Notes under the pieces: model-generated
What the model saw: only the letters and a program-made list of their open reading frames with translations
Databases searched by the model: none
Told to the model about the DNA's origin: nothing
DNA from: Sphingobium amiense
GTDB lineage: Bacteria; Pseudomonadota; Alphaproteobacteria; Sphingomonadales; Sphingomonadaceae
NCBI RefSeq assembly: GCF_003967075.1
Contig: NZ_AP018664.1
Coordinates: forward strand, 2,232,001 to 2,296,000
Length of the DNA stretch: 64,000 nucleotides
Direction of reading: 5' to 3'
In this document: in pieces, positions 35,106 through 43,396 of the stretch
Position numbering within the stretch: position 1 is the stretch's first letter
Layout of the letters: the number at the start of each line of letters is the position of its first letter
Translations under genes and position numbers: made by a program

Positions 35106-35626
35106 AGAAGGCAATGACCCCCTCCCGTTCTACGGCAGCCTTCGAGGCGCTTTACCGGACAGAATATGCGCGGGTTCTGCGTTTCTTCCGAAAGAGGGTG
35201 GGCGGAGACGATGCTCCTGACCTCGCGCAGGAGGTTTTCGTGAAGCTGTTCGCTGCGGGAGTTGTCGAACAAATCGAGAATCCGCCAGCCTATCTCACCC
35301 GATGCGCGCGCAACCTTCTTATCAGCCACGCGCGTCGCAGGGCGTCGGCACACATCGTCACCTGTCCGATCGACGAGGGTCGGGATGCACCGGCGCCTCC
35401 CGAGCAAACATGGGGAATTGAGGAGGGAGACATCCGAAGGGTTTATCGGCGGACACTGCTGGCCATGCCGCGCAAGACCCGCCGCATCTTCCTGATGCAC
35501 CGGCTGAAATGCATGACCTATGCGGAGATCTCCGAGCAGGTCGGCATCGGCTACGCTGGCGTCGAATATCATATGACGCGTGCCCTGGCACGGTGCCGCA
35601 TGACGGCTTCTGTGCATCGATTGTAG
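35096..35626 (+). CDS. ECF-family RNA polymerase sigma factor
   Basis: A 176-residue sigma-70 family protein with region 2 (FEALYRTEYARVLRFFRKRVGG, then DAPDLAQEVFVKLF) and region 4 (MPRKTRRIFLMHRLKCMTYAEISEQVGIGYAGVEYHM). Its start overlaps the nucleotidyltransferase gene by 10 bases, so the pair is translationally linked. ECF factors of this size in sphingomonads normally sit beside a FecR anti-sigma and a TonB receptor; neither is here. Target promoters are unknown. ATG 35114 is a possible alternative start. Confidence 0.88.
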   Translation: MSVEKAMTPSRSTAAFEALYRTEYARVLRFFRKRVGGDDAPDLAQEVFVKLFAAGVVEQIENPPAYLTRCARNLLISHARRRASAHIVTCPIDEGRDAPAPPEQTWGIEEGDIRRVYRRTLLAMPRKTRRIFLMHRLKCMTYAEISEQVGIGYAGVEYHMTRALARCRMTASVHRL

Positions 35627-35651
35627 AATGGCTTCCTAGGCTCGCGATTGA

Positions 35652-35667
35652 GCGCCGCCAGCGGCGC
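35652..35667. terminator. Short GC-rich hairpin after the sigma factor gene
   Basis: GCGCCGC and GCGGCGC flank a two-base loop, 25 bases after the sigma factor stop. A weak GATCTT follows. A terminator role is plausible but not certain. Confidence 0.35.
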
Positions 35668-35687
35668 GATCTTGCCACAGTTCTGGA

Positions 35688-35716
35688 GGGAGAAAGAGGC
35701 TCTGCCTCTCTCTCCC
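35688..35716. repeat. Purine/pyrimidine hairpin in the ardC leader
   Basis: GGGAGAAAGAGGC is followed after TCT by GCCTCTCTCTCCC, 12 of 13 positions paired. It is one of three hairpins in the 240-base untranslated leader of the antirestriction gene. Confidence 0.6.
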
Positions 35717-35819
35717 TGCAAGGTGCCGCTTTGGGGCCGTGGCTCGCTGCGCTGCGCCCGCACCACCCCCGGCACCGGACCTTGCCCCCACTCTCTCCGC
35801 CCCTCGCCGGGTCGGCAGG

Positions 35820-35838
35820 GGTCATGCGCGGCATGACC
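35820..35838. promoter_or_regulatory. Perfect 8-bp palindrome 30 bases upstream of ardC
   Basis: GGTCATGC-GCG-GCATGACC ends 30 bases before ATG 35869. The location suits a repressor operator or the last stem of a structured leader. No protein is assigned. Confidence 0.5.
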
Positions 35839-35868
35839 CGCTGCGCGGATTGGAAGGGAGTGAAGACG

Positions 35869-36581
35869 ATGACCCAGAACACCGGCAAACAAGACCCGCA
35901 CAGCCGTATCACCGACCGCATTTTGGCTGAACTTGAGCAAGGCACCCGTCCCTGGCTGAAACCGTGGAGCGGCGGTGACATGGCCAAGTCCGGGCAGACT
36001 CGACCCTTGCGCGCTACCGGCGAGTCCTATCGCGGGATCAACGTTCTTCTTTTGTGGATAGAGGCGCAGGCATCGGGTTTCGTCAGCCCGTCATGGATGA
36101 CCTACAAGCAGGCGCAAGCCTTGGGCGCGCAAGTGCGCAAGGGGGAGCATGGCACAACCGTGGTCTATTATGGCGACAGCACAAAGACCCTACATGACGA
36201 TTCCACGGGCGAGGATCGGGAACAGGGCTTCCGTTTCCTGAAGACCTATACCGTGTTCAACGTGGCGCAGATCGAGGGCTTGCCCGAACGATTCCATATC
36301 GTGCCTGAATCTGTGCCGGAGGTGGAGCGCATCGAAGCCGCCGAGGCATTCTTTGCCAGCATTCCGGCGACCGTGAACCATGGCGGCGACAGGGCTTACT
36401 ACATCCCGTCGGCCGACCGCATCCAGCTACCGCCCTTCGCAGCTTTCCATGATGCCCACGGATATTATTCCACTAGGGGCCATGAGACCGTGCACTGGAC
36501 TCGGCACGAGAGCCGCCTTGATCGCAACTTTGGCCGGGAGAGATGGGGCGATGAAGGGTACGCACGGGAGGAATTAGTAGC
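35869..36581 (+). pseudogene. ardC: ArdC-like antirestriction gene, 5' part (split by RIT element)
   Basis: The first 237 codons of an ArdC-type protein, starting at ATG 35869 after AAGGGAG. The N-terminal ssDNA-binding domain has RITDRILAELEQG, YRGINVLLLW and ALGAQVRKGEHGTTVVYY. It is followed by the zincin metalloprotease-like motif HETVH (RGHETVHWTRHESRLDRN). After EELVA the frame enters the inserted element and ends at a stop at 36621. The missing 3' part is at 43181-43382. Joining base 36581 to base 43181 gives 915 bases, a 304-residue open frame reading EELVAELGAAFLAADLG across the join. Known: ArdC protects incoming conjugative DNA from restriction. The broken N-terminal product may still bind ssDNA. 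Confidence 0.85.
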
Positions 36582-36583
36582 AT

Positions 36584-36596
36584 TATCTGGACAGTC
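36584..36596 (+). repeat. Left terminal inverted repeat of the RIT element
   Basis: TATCTGGACAGTC, matching the inverted copy at 43162-43174 at 11 of 13 positions. It lies two bases inside the left junction with ardC. Confidence 0.75.
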
Positions 36597-36650
36597 TGCA
36601 CCGTGCCTCACGCACACTTGAACGGTATGTTTTGGCGCAACGCAGGGGGG

Positions 36651-36701
36651 CATCAGGCCGGATGAAGCGCTATCCATAAGCTGGCGTAATCCGGCCTGAT
36701 G
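36651..36701. repeat. Perfect 13-bp inverted repeat near the left RIT end
   Basis: CATCAGGCCGGAT (36651-36663) and ATCCGGCCTGATG (36689-36701) are exact complements separated by 25 bases. They lie in the 190-base untranslated segment between the left end and the first recombinase gene. The arrangement resembles two recombinase half-sites around a spacer, or an operator controlling the recombinase operon. No other gene or signal is evident in 36622-36774. Confidence 0.75.
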
Positions 36702-36774
36702 ACCACCGTCCCGCAGGCGCGCAACGTGTGCGATCTGGAGTTGGGAGGGGGTCTGGGGGAGGGACTGACAAGCT

Positions 36775-38166
36775 GTGGATACTTCAGGTGCGTCGATCGT
36801 CATTCAGGAGCGCCGGACGGCGGATGGCCTGGACTCCTACATCCCGGTAATCCTGCGTGATGGTGCGATCTATGATCTCCACCTTGAGCGCTACTTCCTC
36901 GATTTGCCGCTGAACGGTTCGCGTTCGCGACACTCGTTGCGCGCCCATGGCTATGATGTTCTGGTCTGGGTTCGCTTTCTCGCTTCGGCCCGTGGCAAGT
37001 CTGTTTGGCAAGCCGATGCCAATGATGTCGGTGCCTATCATCGTGCCCGGCGGCGCAGCGATGCTGAGTTCCGGATTTCGGCATCGACGTGGAACCGGGC
37101 GATTGCCTCGCTCGACAAGCTTTATCGATGGGCCGAACGGGAGGGTCTGATCGAGCGTACACCTTTTACGCATCGTCAGGTCTGGCGACGATCGCACGAT
37201 GGGCGCCGGGCGGCAGTCACGGGCCGCAATGACGCCTATGAGCGCGCAGCCCGTCGTTCCGACGTCCGTTTCATCGATCTCACCGATTACCGCGCCTTCC
37301 GGGAAGTTGGTTTGCGCGGCCTGACCGTTGAAGGGACCGAGCGTCCTGGAGCGCGTGACCGCAATGGCGCGCGCAACGCGCTGTTCGCCGATCTGCTGGT
37401 CACCACCGGCCTGCGCCTGGAAGAGGCATCCCACTTGCTCGCAGCTGAGATTCCGGTTTGCGACGCCCGCTCGGAACGTCAGCGGCGGGTCGAGCTTCCG
37501 GCGGCACTTACCAAGGGTGACAGGGGGCGAAGCATGCTGCTACCGCGCCGTTTGTTGCCGGTGTTTGACGCCTACATCGCCGTTGAGCGAGCGGCGGCCG
37601 TCGCCAAGTTCGCACAGCGCCGTGGCTGGGAAGCCATCGACCGCCCGATCTTCATCCACAGCCCCTCATTCGGGCAGCGCGCATTGCCTCTCGTTGGCGG
37701 TGGCACGATGGACATGGAGGTCGTCACACCGGATGAACGCGCAAGGCTTGTTATTTGCGCTGACGATGGAACGCCGCGCGAAGCCGCGGTCCTCTGGCTG
37801 ACCGAGGTGGGCCATCCTGTGTTGCCCAACTCGTGGGAAGCGATCTTCGCACGGGCAAGCCGCCGTTGCACGGACGCAGGCATCCCGGTCCGGCTTAGCC
37901 CCCATCAACTCCGGCATTCCTTTGCAGTCCACATGCTGGCCATGCTGATCCAGCGCCGCCTCGCCGACGCAGCGGCACCAGTGGGCGCCATGGAAGGTTA
38001 TCGCCAGCTGGTCGGCGATCCGCTTCAACAGGTCCAGCGATTGCTTGGCCATTCGAGCCTCGCGACGACCTCTATTTATCTGGATCACCTCGCCACGCGT
38101 GCCGATACCGTCGATGCGGCAGTCGAAGAGCTGTTGGCACTCGTACCAGGCTATCTTCGATCATGA
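36775..38166 (+). CDS. Tyrosine recombinase, first of the RIT trio (RitA-type)
   Basis: A 463-residue site-specific recombinase. The N-terminal SAM-like core-binding region is residues 50-150. The C-terminal catalytic domain has all the classic residues: Arg in TGLRLEEASHLL, HQLRHSF as the HxxR box, LLGHSSLATTSIYLDH with the second His, and the tyrosine nucleophile. It should be catalytically competent. The start is GTG 36775, after AGGG-rich sequence; the stop overlaps the next recombinase as ATGA. Known: RIT elements encode three distinct recombinases that probably act together, though the mechanism is little studied. Confidence 0.9.
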   Translation: MDTSGASIVIQERRTADGLDSYIPVILRDGAIYDLHLERYFLDLPLNGSRSRHSLRAHGYDVLVWVRFLASARGKSVWQADANDVGAYHRARRRSDAEFRISASTWNRAIASLDKLYRWAEREGLIERTPFTHRQVWRRSHDGRRAAVTGRNDAYERAARRSDVRFIDLTDYRAFREVGLRGLTVEGTERPGARDRNGARNALFADLLVTTGLRLEEASHLLAAEIPVCDARSERQRRVELPAALTKGDRGRSMLLPRRLLPVFDAYIAVERAAAVAKFAQRRGWEAIDRPIFIHSPSFGQRALPLVGGGTMDMEVVTPDERARLVICADDGTPREAAVLWLTEVGHPVLPNSWEAIFARASRRCTDAGIPVRLSPHQLRHSFAVHMLAMLIQRRLADAAAPVGAMEGYRQLVGDPLQQVQRLLGHSSLATTSIYLDHLATRADTVDAAVEELLALVPGYLRS

Positions 38167-39950
38167 GCGCTGCTCCACGCAAAGGACGCAAGGTCAGCTT
38201 CGAGACCGAGGCGGCTGCGCCCCAAGCCGATCCATGGTCGCAGATCAGCACGCTGCGCTTCATGATTCATCCCTTATATGGCGGCGAGCTGCTCGTCGAT
38301 TTCACGGGCTTGCGGCCGCGCGGCCTGGCGCTCGCTTTTGCCCGGAGCCTGTTCAAGCTGGCCGCACCGCGCGGCCCCATCATGGTACGTTCCTCCCTCA
38401 AGACATACGCCAACCAGCTGCCAAGCTTCTTTGCCTACCTGGCCGGGACAGGCGACCGGATCAACGGCCCTGCTGACCTTCGCGCCCATCACATCGATGG
38501 ATTTGAGACATGGCTCAGCGCGCAGGGCAAGTCTCGCGTGCATGGACAAACCTATGTCGCCAAGGTCGTTTCCGTCCTACGTCGCATCGCGGACGACAGC
38601 CCTGAGCTTGTCGATTGCGGCTTGCGGGAACGACTGCGCTACGTCAGCTCACACGCACACGTTCGTTCCCGTCCACGCGATGCCTACAGTCCGTATGTAG
38701 CCCGCCAGCTGCGCGATGCGGCACGCGCGGATATTGCTGCGATCGAGGCCCGCTTGCGATCGGGGCCACAGATCGATGAGGTGGCGCAGATCGATGGCGC
38801 ATATTGCAAAGCCCATGCTGCCATCGAGACATACGGTGTTCTGGGCTACCGTGATCCCACGTTTCAGAGCCTGTACAAGCTGCGCAAAAAGCGCGATCTC
38901 ACCAGTGACAGGCTTAACCTGAGCCTCCACGCAGCCCACTATCTTACTGCCGACGATATCGTCCCGCTTCTTGTTCTGCTCTTACTCGAGACAGGGCTTG
39001 AGCTGGAGTGCTGCAAGTCGCTCACCCTCGATTGTCTGCGCAATGCCGCAGGTGGTACCGTCGATATCGCCTACACCAAGCTGCGGGCACACGGTGCCGA
39101 GCACAAGACAATCCGGGTGCGTGATCGCGGCTCATCCACCCCTGGCGGTCTGATCCGACGCATCATCGCCCTATCGTCCAAGGCCAGGGTCCATAACTTT
39201 AGCGATAACCTTTGGGTCTATTTTCAGCCGGGCGAGATCACCGCAGGTATTCGTCAACTGCGCTTGAAGGTCAGTGCCTGGACGCAGCGCCATTGTATTA
39301 CCGATGATCAGGGTAAACCGCTCCATCTGTGTCTTTCGTATCTGCGCAAGACGCACAAGGCCTTGTGGTATCTGAAGACCGAAGGCCACATGGCCCGCTT
39401 CGCCGTAGGTCATACCGTCGATATCGCGGCACGGCACTACGCCGATATTCCCTCCCTCAGACCGCTGCACGAGCAAACCGTGGCAGATGCCCTCGAAGAG
39501 GCGCTCGCTGGTCCAATGATCCTGCCTCCTCAAGACGAGGACCGGCTGCGCGGCAAGTTGGCAAGCCCTGATCCCGATGATGGGGGCATTTCAACCGCAC
39601 TGCTCGATGGCGAACAAGACGTCTGGCTTGCAAGCTGTGGCAACTTCTATTCCAGTCCCTTCGCATCCGTCGGCACGCCATGCCCAACACCGTTCTGGGC
39701 CTGCCTCGATTGCCGCAACGCGGTCATTACCGCGCGCAAGCTGCCTGCCATTCTCGCCTTTCTCTCCTTCGTCGACGCTCAGCGGATCGGCCTGAGTGCC
39801 GCTGATTGGACCGCCAAGTTTGGTCATGCCCATGATCGCATCGTTCAGCAGATCCTGCCTGCCTTCGCCGAAGGCGTCGTGGCAAGGGCCCGTGCGCAAG
39901 TCGCGAACGACCCTCCCACGGTCTATCTGCCGCCAGAGGCACGGGTATGA
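38163..39950 (+). CDS. Tyrosine recombinase, second of the RIT trio (RitB-type)
   Basis: A 595-residue phage-integrase-fold protein. The catalytic domain keeps VGHTVDIAARHYADI (His and the tyrosine nucleophile). The first arginine position reads ETGLELECCKSLTLD without Arg, and the HxxR box reads SYLRKTH with Ser in place of His. A cysteine-rich tail follows: CGNF, then CPTPFWACLDCRNAV, with four Cys spaced like a zinc-binding knuckle. Both ends overlap neighbouring recombinase genes by four bases. Inferred: a partly degenerate recombinase with a DNA- or protein-binding zinc module, perhaps the asymmetric member of a recombinase complex. Confidence 0.85.
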   Translation: MSAAPRKGRKVSFETEAAAPQADPWSQISTLRFMIHPLYGGELLVDFTGLRPRGLALAFARSLFKLAAPRGPIMVRSSLKTYANQLPSFFAYLAGTGDRINGPADLRAHHIDGFETWLSAQGKSRVHGQTYVAKVVSVLRRIADDSPELVDCGLRERLRYVSSHAHVRSRPRDAYSPYVARQLRDAARADIAAIEARLRSGPQIDEVAQIDGAYCKAHAAIETYGVLGYRDPTFQSLYKLRKKRDLTSDRLNLSLHAAHYLTADDIVPLLVLLLLETGLELECCKSLTLDCLRNAAGGTVDIAYTKLRAHGAEHKTIRVRDRGSSTPGGLIRRIIALSSKARVHNFSDNLWVYFQPGEITAGIRQLRLKVSAWTQRHCITDDQGKPLHLCLSYLRKTHKALWYLKTEGHMARFAVGHTVDIAARHYADIPSLRPLHEQTVADALEEALAGPMILPPQDEDRLRGKLASPDPDDGGISTALLDGEQDVWLASCGNFYSSPFASVGTPCPTPFWACLDCRNAVITARKLPAILAFLSFVDAQRIGLSAADWTAKFGHAHDRIVQQILPAFAEGVVARARAQVANDPPTVYLPPEARV

Positions 39951-42172
39951 CCGTTGTCCAGCTTCTGGCGGAGAGCGACGATGAGCGCGATGCCCTCCCT
40001 GTGCTTATGTCCGCGCCTTTGCGCCCCGGCTGCGATCGCGCGCATATTTCACGATACGGCGATCCGGTGTGGGATCTGGCTCCCGGCGTATTTCGCGACA
40101 ACGCGCGGCGCTGCCATGTCACGGTACATTTCGGCGGTATTGAAGACCCATCTATTGCTGATGCCCTGCGCCAGATTCTCCATGCGCGGCTCAATGTCGA
40201 TCTCCCCGGTCACCGTTCGCGGCTTGAGCCGGCCGGGGTGCGCGGCGAGGCCAACCGGACCTTGCGCTTTTTCGACTTCGTGAAGGCTCAGCTGGGGCGT
40301 TTCGATCTCGGCCGGGTCGATCAGGCTCTGGTCGATCGCTACGCCGGATCTTTGCGCCTTGCCGGGCTGCGCCCAGTTGTAGCGGCAGCGCTGCTGCGGA
40401 TCGTCTTTGACCTGCACGAGTTGCAGCATCATCTGCCGACTGCGCACCTGTCCTTCGAACCGTGGCCGGGACGAAGTCCGTTTTCCGTGGCGGGCGCAAA
40501 GCATATTGCAGGGGAGAACCGGACGCCGCGCATTCCCGAATCGATCATGACGCCGCTGCTCTCCTGGTCGTTGCGCTACGTGACCTGCCACGCAGGCGAT
40601 ATCCTTGCCGCACGGGCGGAACTCGATCGCCTTGAAGCAACGCGCAACCGTCTGATTGCCGCTGGGGAAGGTCTGGATCCCGCTGTTCGTCGGTTACGGC
40701 AACGCGAACGCCTTCTCGACTATGTTGCATCCTTGCGGCAGCATGGGCGCGGCATTCCGATCTGGACCACGGCACATAACGGCGCAACGCGAACAGACCC
40801 GCAAACCGGCGCCGTCACGCCGCCGATCAACTACCACCTGATCCACCTCCATGCCGGTATCAACGCGCAGGCCGAACCTGCCATGCACCTTGGCCTCGCC
40901 ACCGGTGCACCAGACCTCATCGCCGCTGCCATCGCAGAACTCGGCACCGAGATCGGCGGCATGGATACGCCCATTTCTGCCGATCCCGATACTGGCCTGC
41001 CTTGGCGCACCCGCTTCGATGCCAAGGTTTTGCCCCTCGAGGAAGTCATGCTGCAGTCCGCAGCCTATATCGTATGTGCCTTTCTCTCAGGCATGCGGGA
41101 CAGCGAGATCCAAGCCATGAGGCAGGGATGCCTGTCTATTACCAAAGCCGAAGACGGTACGATCTTGCGGCATCGTATCAAGTCCACTGCTTACAAGGGC
41201 AAGCGCGGCGGCGGCGAGGAGACCGAGTGGGTTACCATCGCGCCAGTCGCTGAAGCCATCGATGTCCTCGAACGCCTTTCCGCGCGTGCAGGGCAAGCGC
41301 GCGGAACAACGACCCTGTGGCCAGTCCTCACGCTCCGGGCCAATACCAAGACGCACGTCTCTGCAGAGATAGTCCGGCAACTCAACCGGTTCCGCGATCA
41401 CCTCAATGACCAATTCGGATCCGCGCAGGCACCCGTCATTCCTGCCGGACCCGACGGCCGACCATGGCGTCTGACAACGCGTCAGTTTCGCCGCACAATC
41501 GCCTGGCACATCGCCAACCGGCCCTTCGGAACAATTGCCGGCATGATCCAGTACAAGCATGCCAGCGTTGCGGCTTTCGAAGGCTATGCTGGCAGCAGCC
41601 GGTCCGGATTTCGGGGAGAGATCGAAGCCCAGCGTGCGCTCGGGCAGATCGACGATATCCTTGTCTACTTCGACGAGCGGCAAAGTGGCGCACGCCTTGG
41701 CGGACCTGCCGCGAACAGGGTCGGAGTTGTGCTTGATACTGCCGCCCACGAGTTGGCGCCGCTACCTGCCATGATTGCCGACCGTCCACGTCTGCGCACC
41801 ATGCTGGGCAGTCTCGCGCGGACATTGCATGTCGGCCCGCTGGCCGATTGCTTCTTTGATCCGGCAACTGCCCTGTGCCTGAACCGGAGTTCGGAGCCAG
41901 GCGCAAGCGGGCCAATGATCTCCATGTGCGAACCGGTCCGCTGCCCCAATGCCTGCATCGCCGAACGGCATCGCCCGGCATGGCAGCGCGGTGCTGATGA
42001 GGCACGGTTGTTGTTGCGCGAGAAGCGGCTTCCAGAGCCGCAGCGGGTGACGCTTCAGGCCGAGGTGGCCAGAATCCAGCGTGTTCTTGAACAGATCGCA
42101 CCGGGTACCGCCACACCGCATAACGGTATGGCGGGAGAGGAAGAGGAGGCGGGTTTGCGGGTGACGGATTGA
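39947..42172 (+). CDS. Tyrosine recombinase, third of the RIT trio (RitC-type)
   Basis: A 741-residue phage-integrase-fold protein, much longer than the usual 300-400 residues. The catalytic part has SGMRDSEIQAMRQG (Arg I), TTRQFRRTIAWH in the HxxR position with Arg instead of the first His, and YKHASVAAFEGYAG with the second His and the tyrosine. The C-terminal 120 residues hold clustered cysteines (CFFDPATALCLN, then MCEPVRCPNACIAERH), suggesting a metal-binding tail as in the second recombinase. ATGA overlap at the 5' end. The fourth gene begins 44 bases after the stop. Confidence 0.86.
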   Translation: MTVVQLLAESDDERDALPVLMSAPLRPGCDRAHISRYGDPVWDLAPGVFRDNARRCHVTVHFGGIEDPSIADALRQILHARLNVDLPGHRSRLEPAGVRGEANRTLRFFDFVKAQLGRFDLGRVDQALVDRYAGSLRLAGLRPVVAAALLRIVFDLHELQHHLPTAHLSFEPWPGRSPFSVAGAKHIAGENRTPRIPESIMTPLLSWSLRYVTCHAGDILAARAELDRLEATRNRLIAAGEGLDPAVRRLRQRERLLDYVASLRQHGRGIPIWTTAHNGATRTDPQTGAVTPPINYHLIHLHAGINAQAEPAMHLGLATGAPDLIAAAIAELGTEIGGMDTPISADPDTGLPWRTRFDAKVLPLEEVMLQSAAYIVCAFLSGMRDSEIQAMRQGCLSITKAEDGTILRHRIKSTAYKGKRGGGEETEWVTIAPVAEAIDVLERLSARAGQARGTTTLWPVLTLRANTKTHVSAEIVRQLNRFRDHLNDQFGSAQAPVIPAGPDGRPWRLTTRQFRRTIAWHIANRPFGTIAGMIQYKHASVAAFEGYAGSSRSGFRGEIEAQRALGQIDDILVYFDERQSGARLGGPAANRVGVVLDTAAHELAPLPAMIADRPRLRTMLGSLARTLHVGPLADCFFDPATALCLNRSSEPGASGPMISMCEPVRCPNACIAERHRPAWQRGADEARLLLREKRLPEPQRVTLQAEVARIQRVLEQIAPGTATPHNGMAGEEEEAGLRVTD

Positions 42173-42216
42173 AGGAGCGGAAGACAGTTTCCCTCCGCCC
42201 GTCGTGGAGACCTGCC

Positions 42217-43119
42217 ATGTCCCGATCCTACCCTGCTACGCCGCGAGCCGACGTCTATTCGCGCATTACTACCGAGATTGTATGTGCCATCGAAGCCGGT
42301 GCCGGCGATTGGCGTATGCCCTGGCACCATGATGGCGCTGCCACCACCAGGCCGCAGAACGTCACCTCCCGCCGCCGCTATCGCGGCGTCAACGTGCTCG
42401 CGCTCTGGATCGCAGCCGAAGCGGCTGCCTATTCCAGCGGTCTTTGGGGGACCTATCGCCAGTGGGCATCGCTTGGCGCACAGGTCCGCAAAGGTGAACG
42501 CGGAACGACGGTTGTGTTCTGGAAACAGGCCGCATCGCGCACCGATGATGATCATGACGATGGCGAAGCCGGACCCGGCCGCATGTTCGCGCGGGCCTTC
42601 ACCGTGTTCAACCTCGCCCAGGTCGAGGGCTATGAACCCTCACCTGTCGCAGTTCTACCCGAGGGCGAGCGGTTCGGGCACGCCGAAGCTTTCGTCGCGG
42701 CCCTCAAGATCCCGGTCACCGAGGGCGCCTACGATGCGCACTACCGGATCGACCTCGATCACATCTTCATGCCGACCTTTGCCTCGTTTCGGGATGCATC
42801 AGCACAGATGGGCACGCTTTTGCATGAGGCGGCCCACGCCACAGGGGCAAAGCACCGGCTCGACCGCAACTTTGCCGAACGTTTCAAGCGCGACAGCTTG
42901 GCGATCGAGGAAATTTGCGCTGAACTGACCGCATCGTTCGTGCTCGCCGACCTCGGGATCGCTCACCATCCGCGGGCCGATCATGCCGCCTACGTAGCAT
43001 CGTGGTTGCGCGCACTCAAAGACGACCCTCGTGCCATCTTCACCGCCGCCAGCAAGGCGCAGGCGGCCGCCGACTGGATGCACGCCCAGCAGCCCCAGCC
43101 TGAGGAGATGGCCGCATGA
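42217..43119 (+). CDS. ArdC-like antirestriction protein carried inside the RIT element
   Basis: A 300-residue full-length ArdC-like protein. The ssDNA-binding half has YSRITTEIVCAIEAG, YRGVNVLALWIAAEA and LGAQVRKGERGTTVVFW. The zincin half has HEAAH in LLHEAAHATGAKHRLDRNF, and the C-terminal segment is AELTASFVLADLGIAHHPRADHAAYVASW. It is clearly related to, but well diverged from, the ardC gene into which the element has jumped. ATG 42217 follows GGAG; an open TTG at 42169 overlapping the recombinase stop is also possible. The stop overlaps ATG 43116 of the fragment that leads into the 3' part of the target gene, so that fragment may be translated by coupling. Inferred: protects the element's DNA during horizontal entry. 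Confidence 0.86.
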   Translation: MSRSYPATPRADVYSRITTEIVCAIEAGAGDWRMPWHHDGAATTRPQNVTSRRRYRGVNVLALWIAAEAAAYSSGLWGTYRQWASLGAQVRKGERGTTVVFWKQAASRTDDDHDDGEAGPGRMFARAFTVFNLAQVEGYEPSPVAVLPEGERFGHAEAFVAALKIPVTEGAYDAHYRIDLDHIFMPTFASFRDASAQMGTLLHEAAHATGAKHRLDRNFAERFKRDSLAIEEICAELTASFVLADLGIAHHPRADHAAYVASWLRALKDDPRAIFTAASKAQAAADWMHAQQPQPEEMAA

Positions 43120-43161
43120 TCCGCGCCCCGAAAATTTGCGGTGGAAGTCACATTAGGGCTG

Positions 43162-43174
43162 GACTGTCAGGATA
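43162..43174 (-). repeat. Right terminal inverted repeat of the RIT element
   Basis: Read on the minus strand it is TATCCTGACAGTC, matching the left repeat at 36584-36596 at 11 of 13 positions. It lies six bases inside the right junction. Confidence 0.75.
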
Positions 43175-43180
43175 TATCGC

Positions 43181-43382
43181 GGAACTAGGCGCTGCCTTCC
43201 TGGCCGCCGATCTGGGGCTTTGTATTGAGCCGCGCCCTGATCATGCCAGCTATATCGCAAGCTGGATCAAGGTGCTGCAAAACGACACCCGCGCCATTGT
43301 CCTAGCCGCCGCCCATGCCGAACGCGCCGTTGCTTATCTGCACCAACTGGCGGCCACAGAAGCGATCGAGAAAGCAGCGTAG
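43181..43382 (+). pseudogene. ardC: ArdC-like antirestriction gene, 3' part
   Basis: The last 67 codons of the split ardC gene, reading ELGAAFLAADLGLCIEPRPDHASYIASWIKVLQNDTRAI to the stop at 43382. It matches the end of the ArdC-like protein carried by the element (ADLGIAHHPRADHAAYVASW) and continues the 5' part at 35869-36581 in frame. In its present state it can only be made as the tail of a short 88-residue frame starting at ATG 43116, whose first 21 residues come from the RIT end. Confidence 0.85.
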
Positions 43383-43396
43383 ATTATTTTGATGAG

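Larger units (their letters stand above)
36582..43180. mobile_element. RIT (recombinase-in-trio) element carrying an ArdC-like gene
   Basis: A 6.6-kb insertion that splits ardC. It contains three consecutive tyrosine recombinase genes joined by ATGA overlaps, the defining plan of RIT elements, and a fourth gene for an ArdC-like protein. Imperfect terminal inverted repeats lie just inside the ends: TATCTGGACAGTC at 36584-36596 and the complement of TATCCTGACAGTC at 43162-43174, 11 of 13 matching. The dinucleotide GC occurs at both junctions (36580-36581 and 43179-43180), so the exact end is uncertain by two bases. Removal restores the target frame exactly, showing a clean insertion without loss of target sequence. 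Confidence 0.88.
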
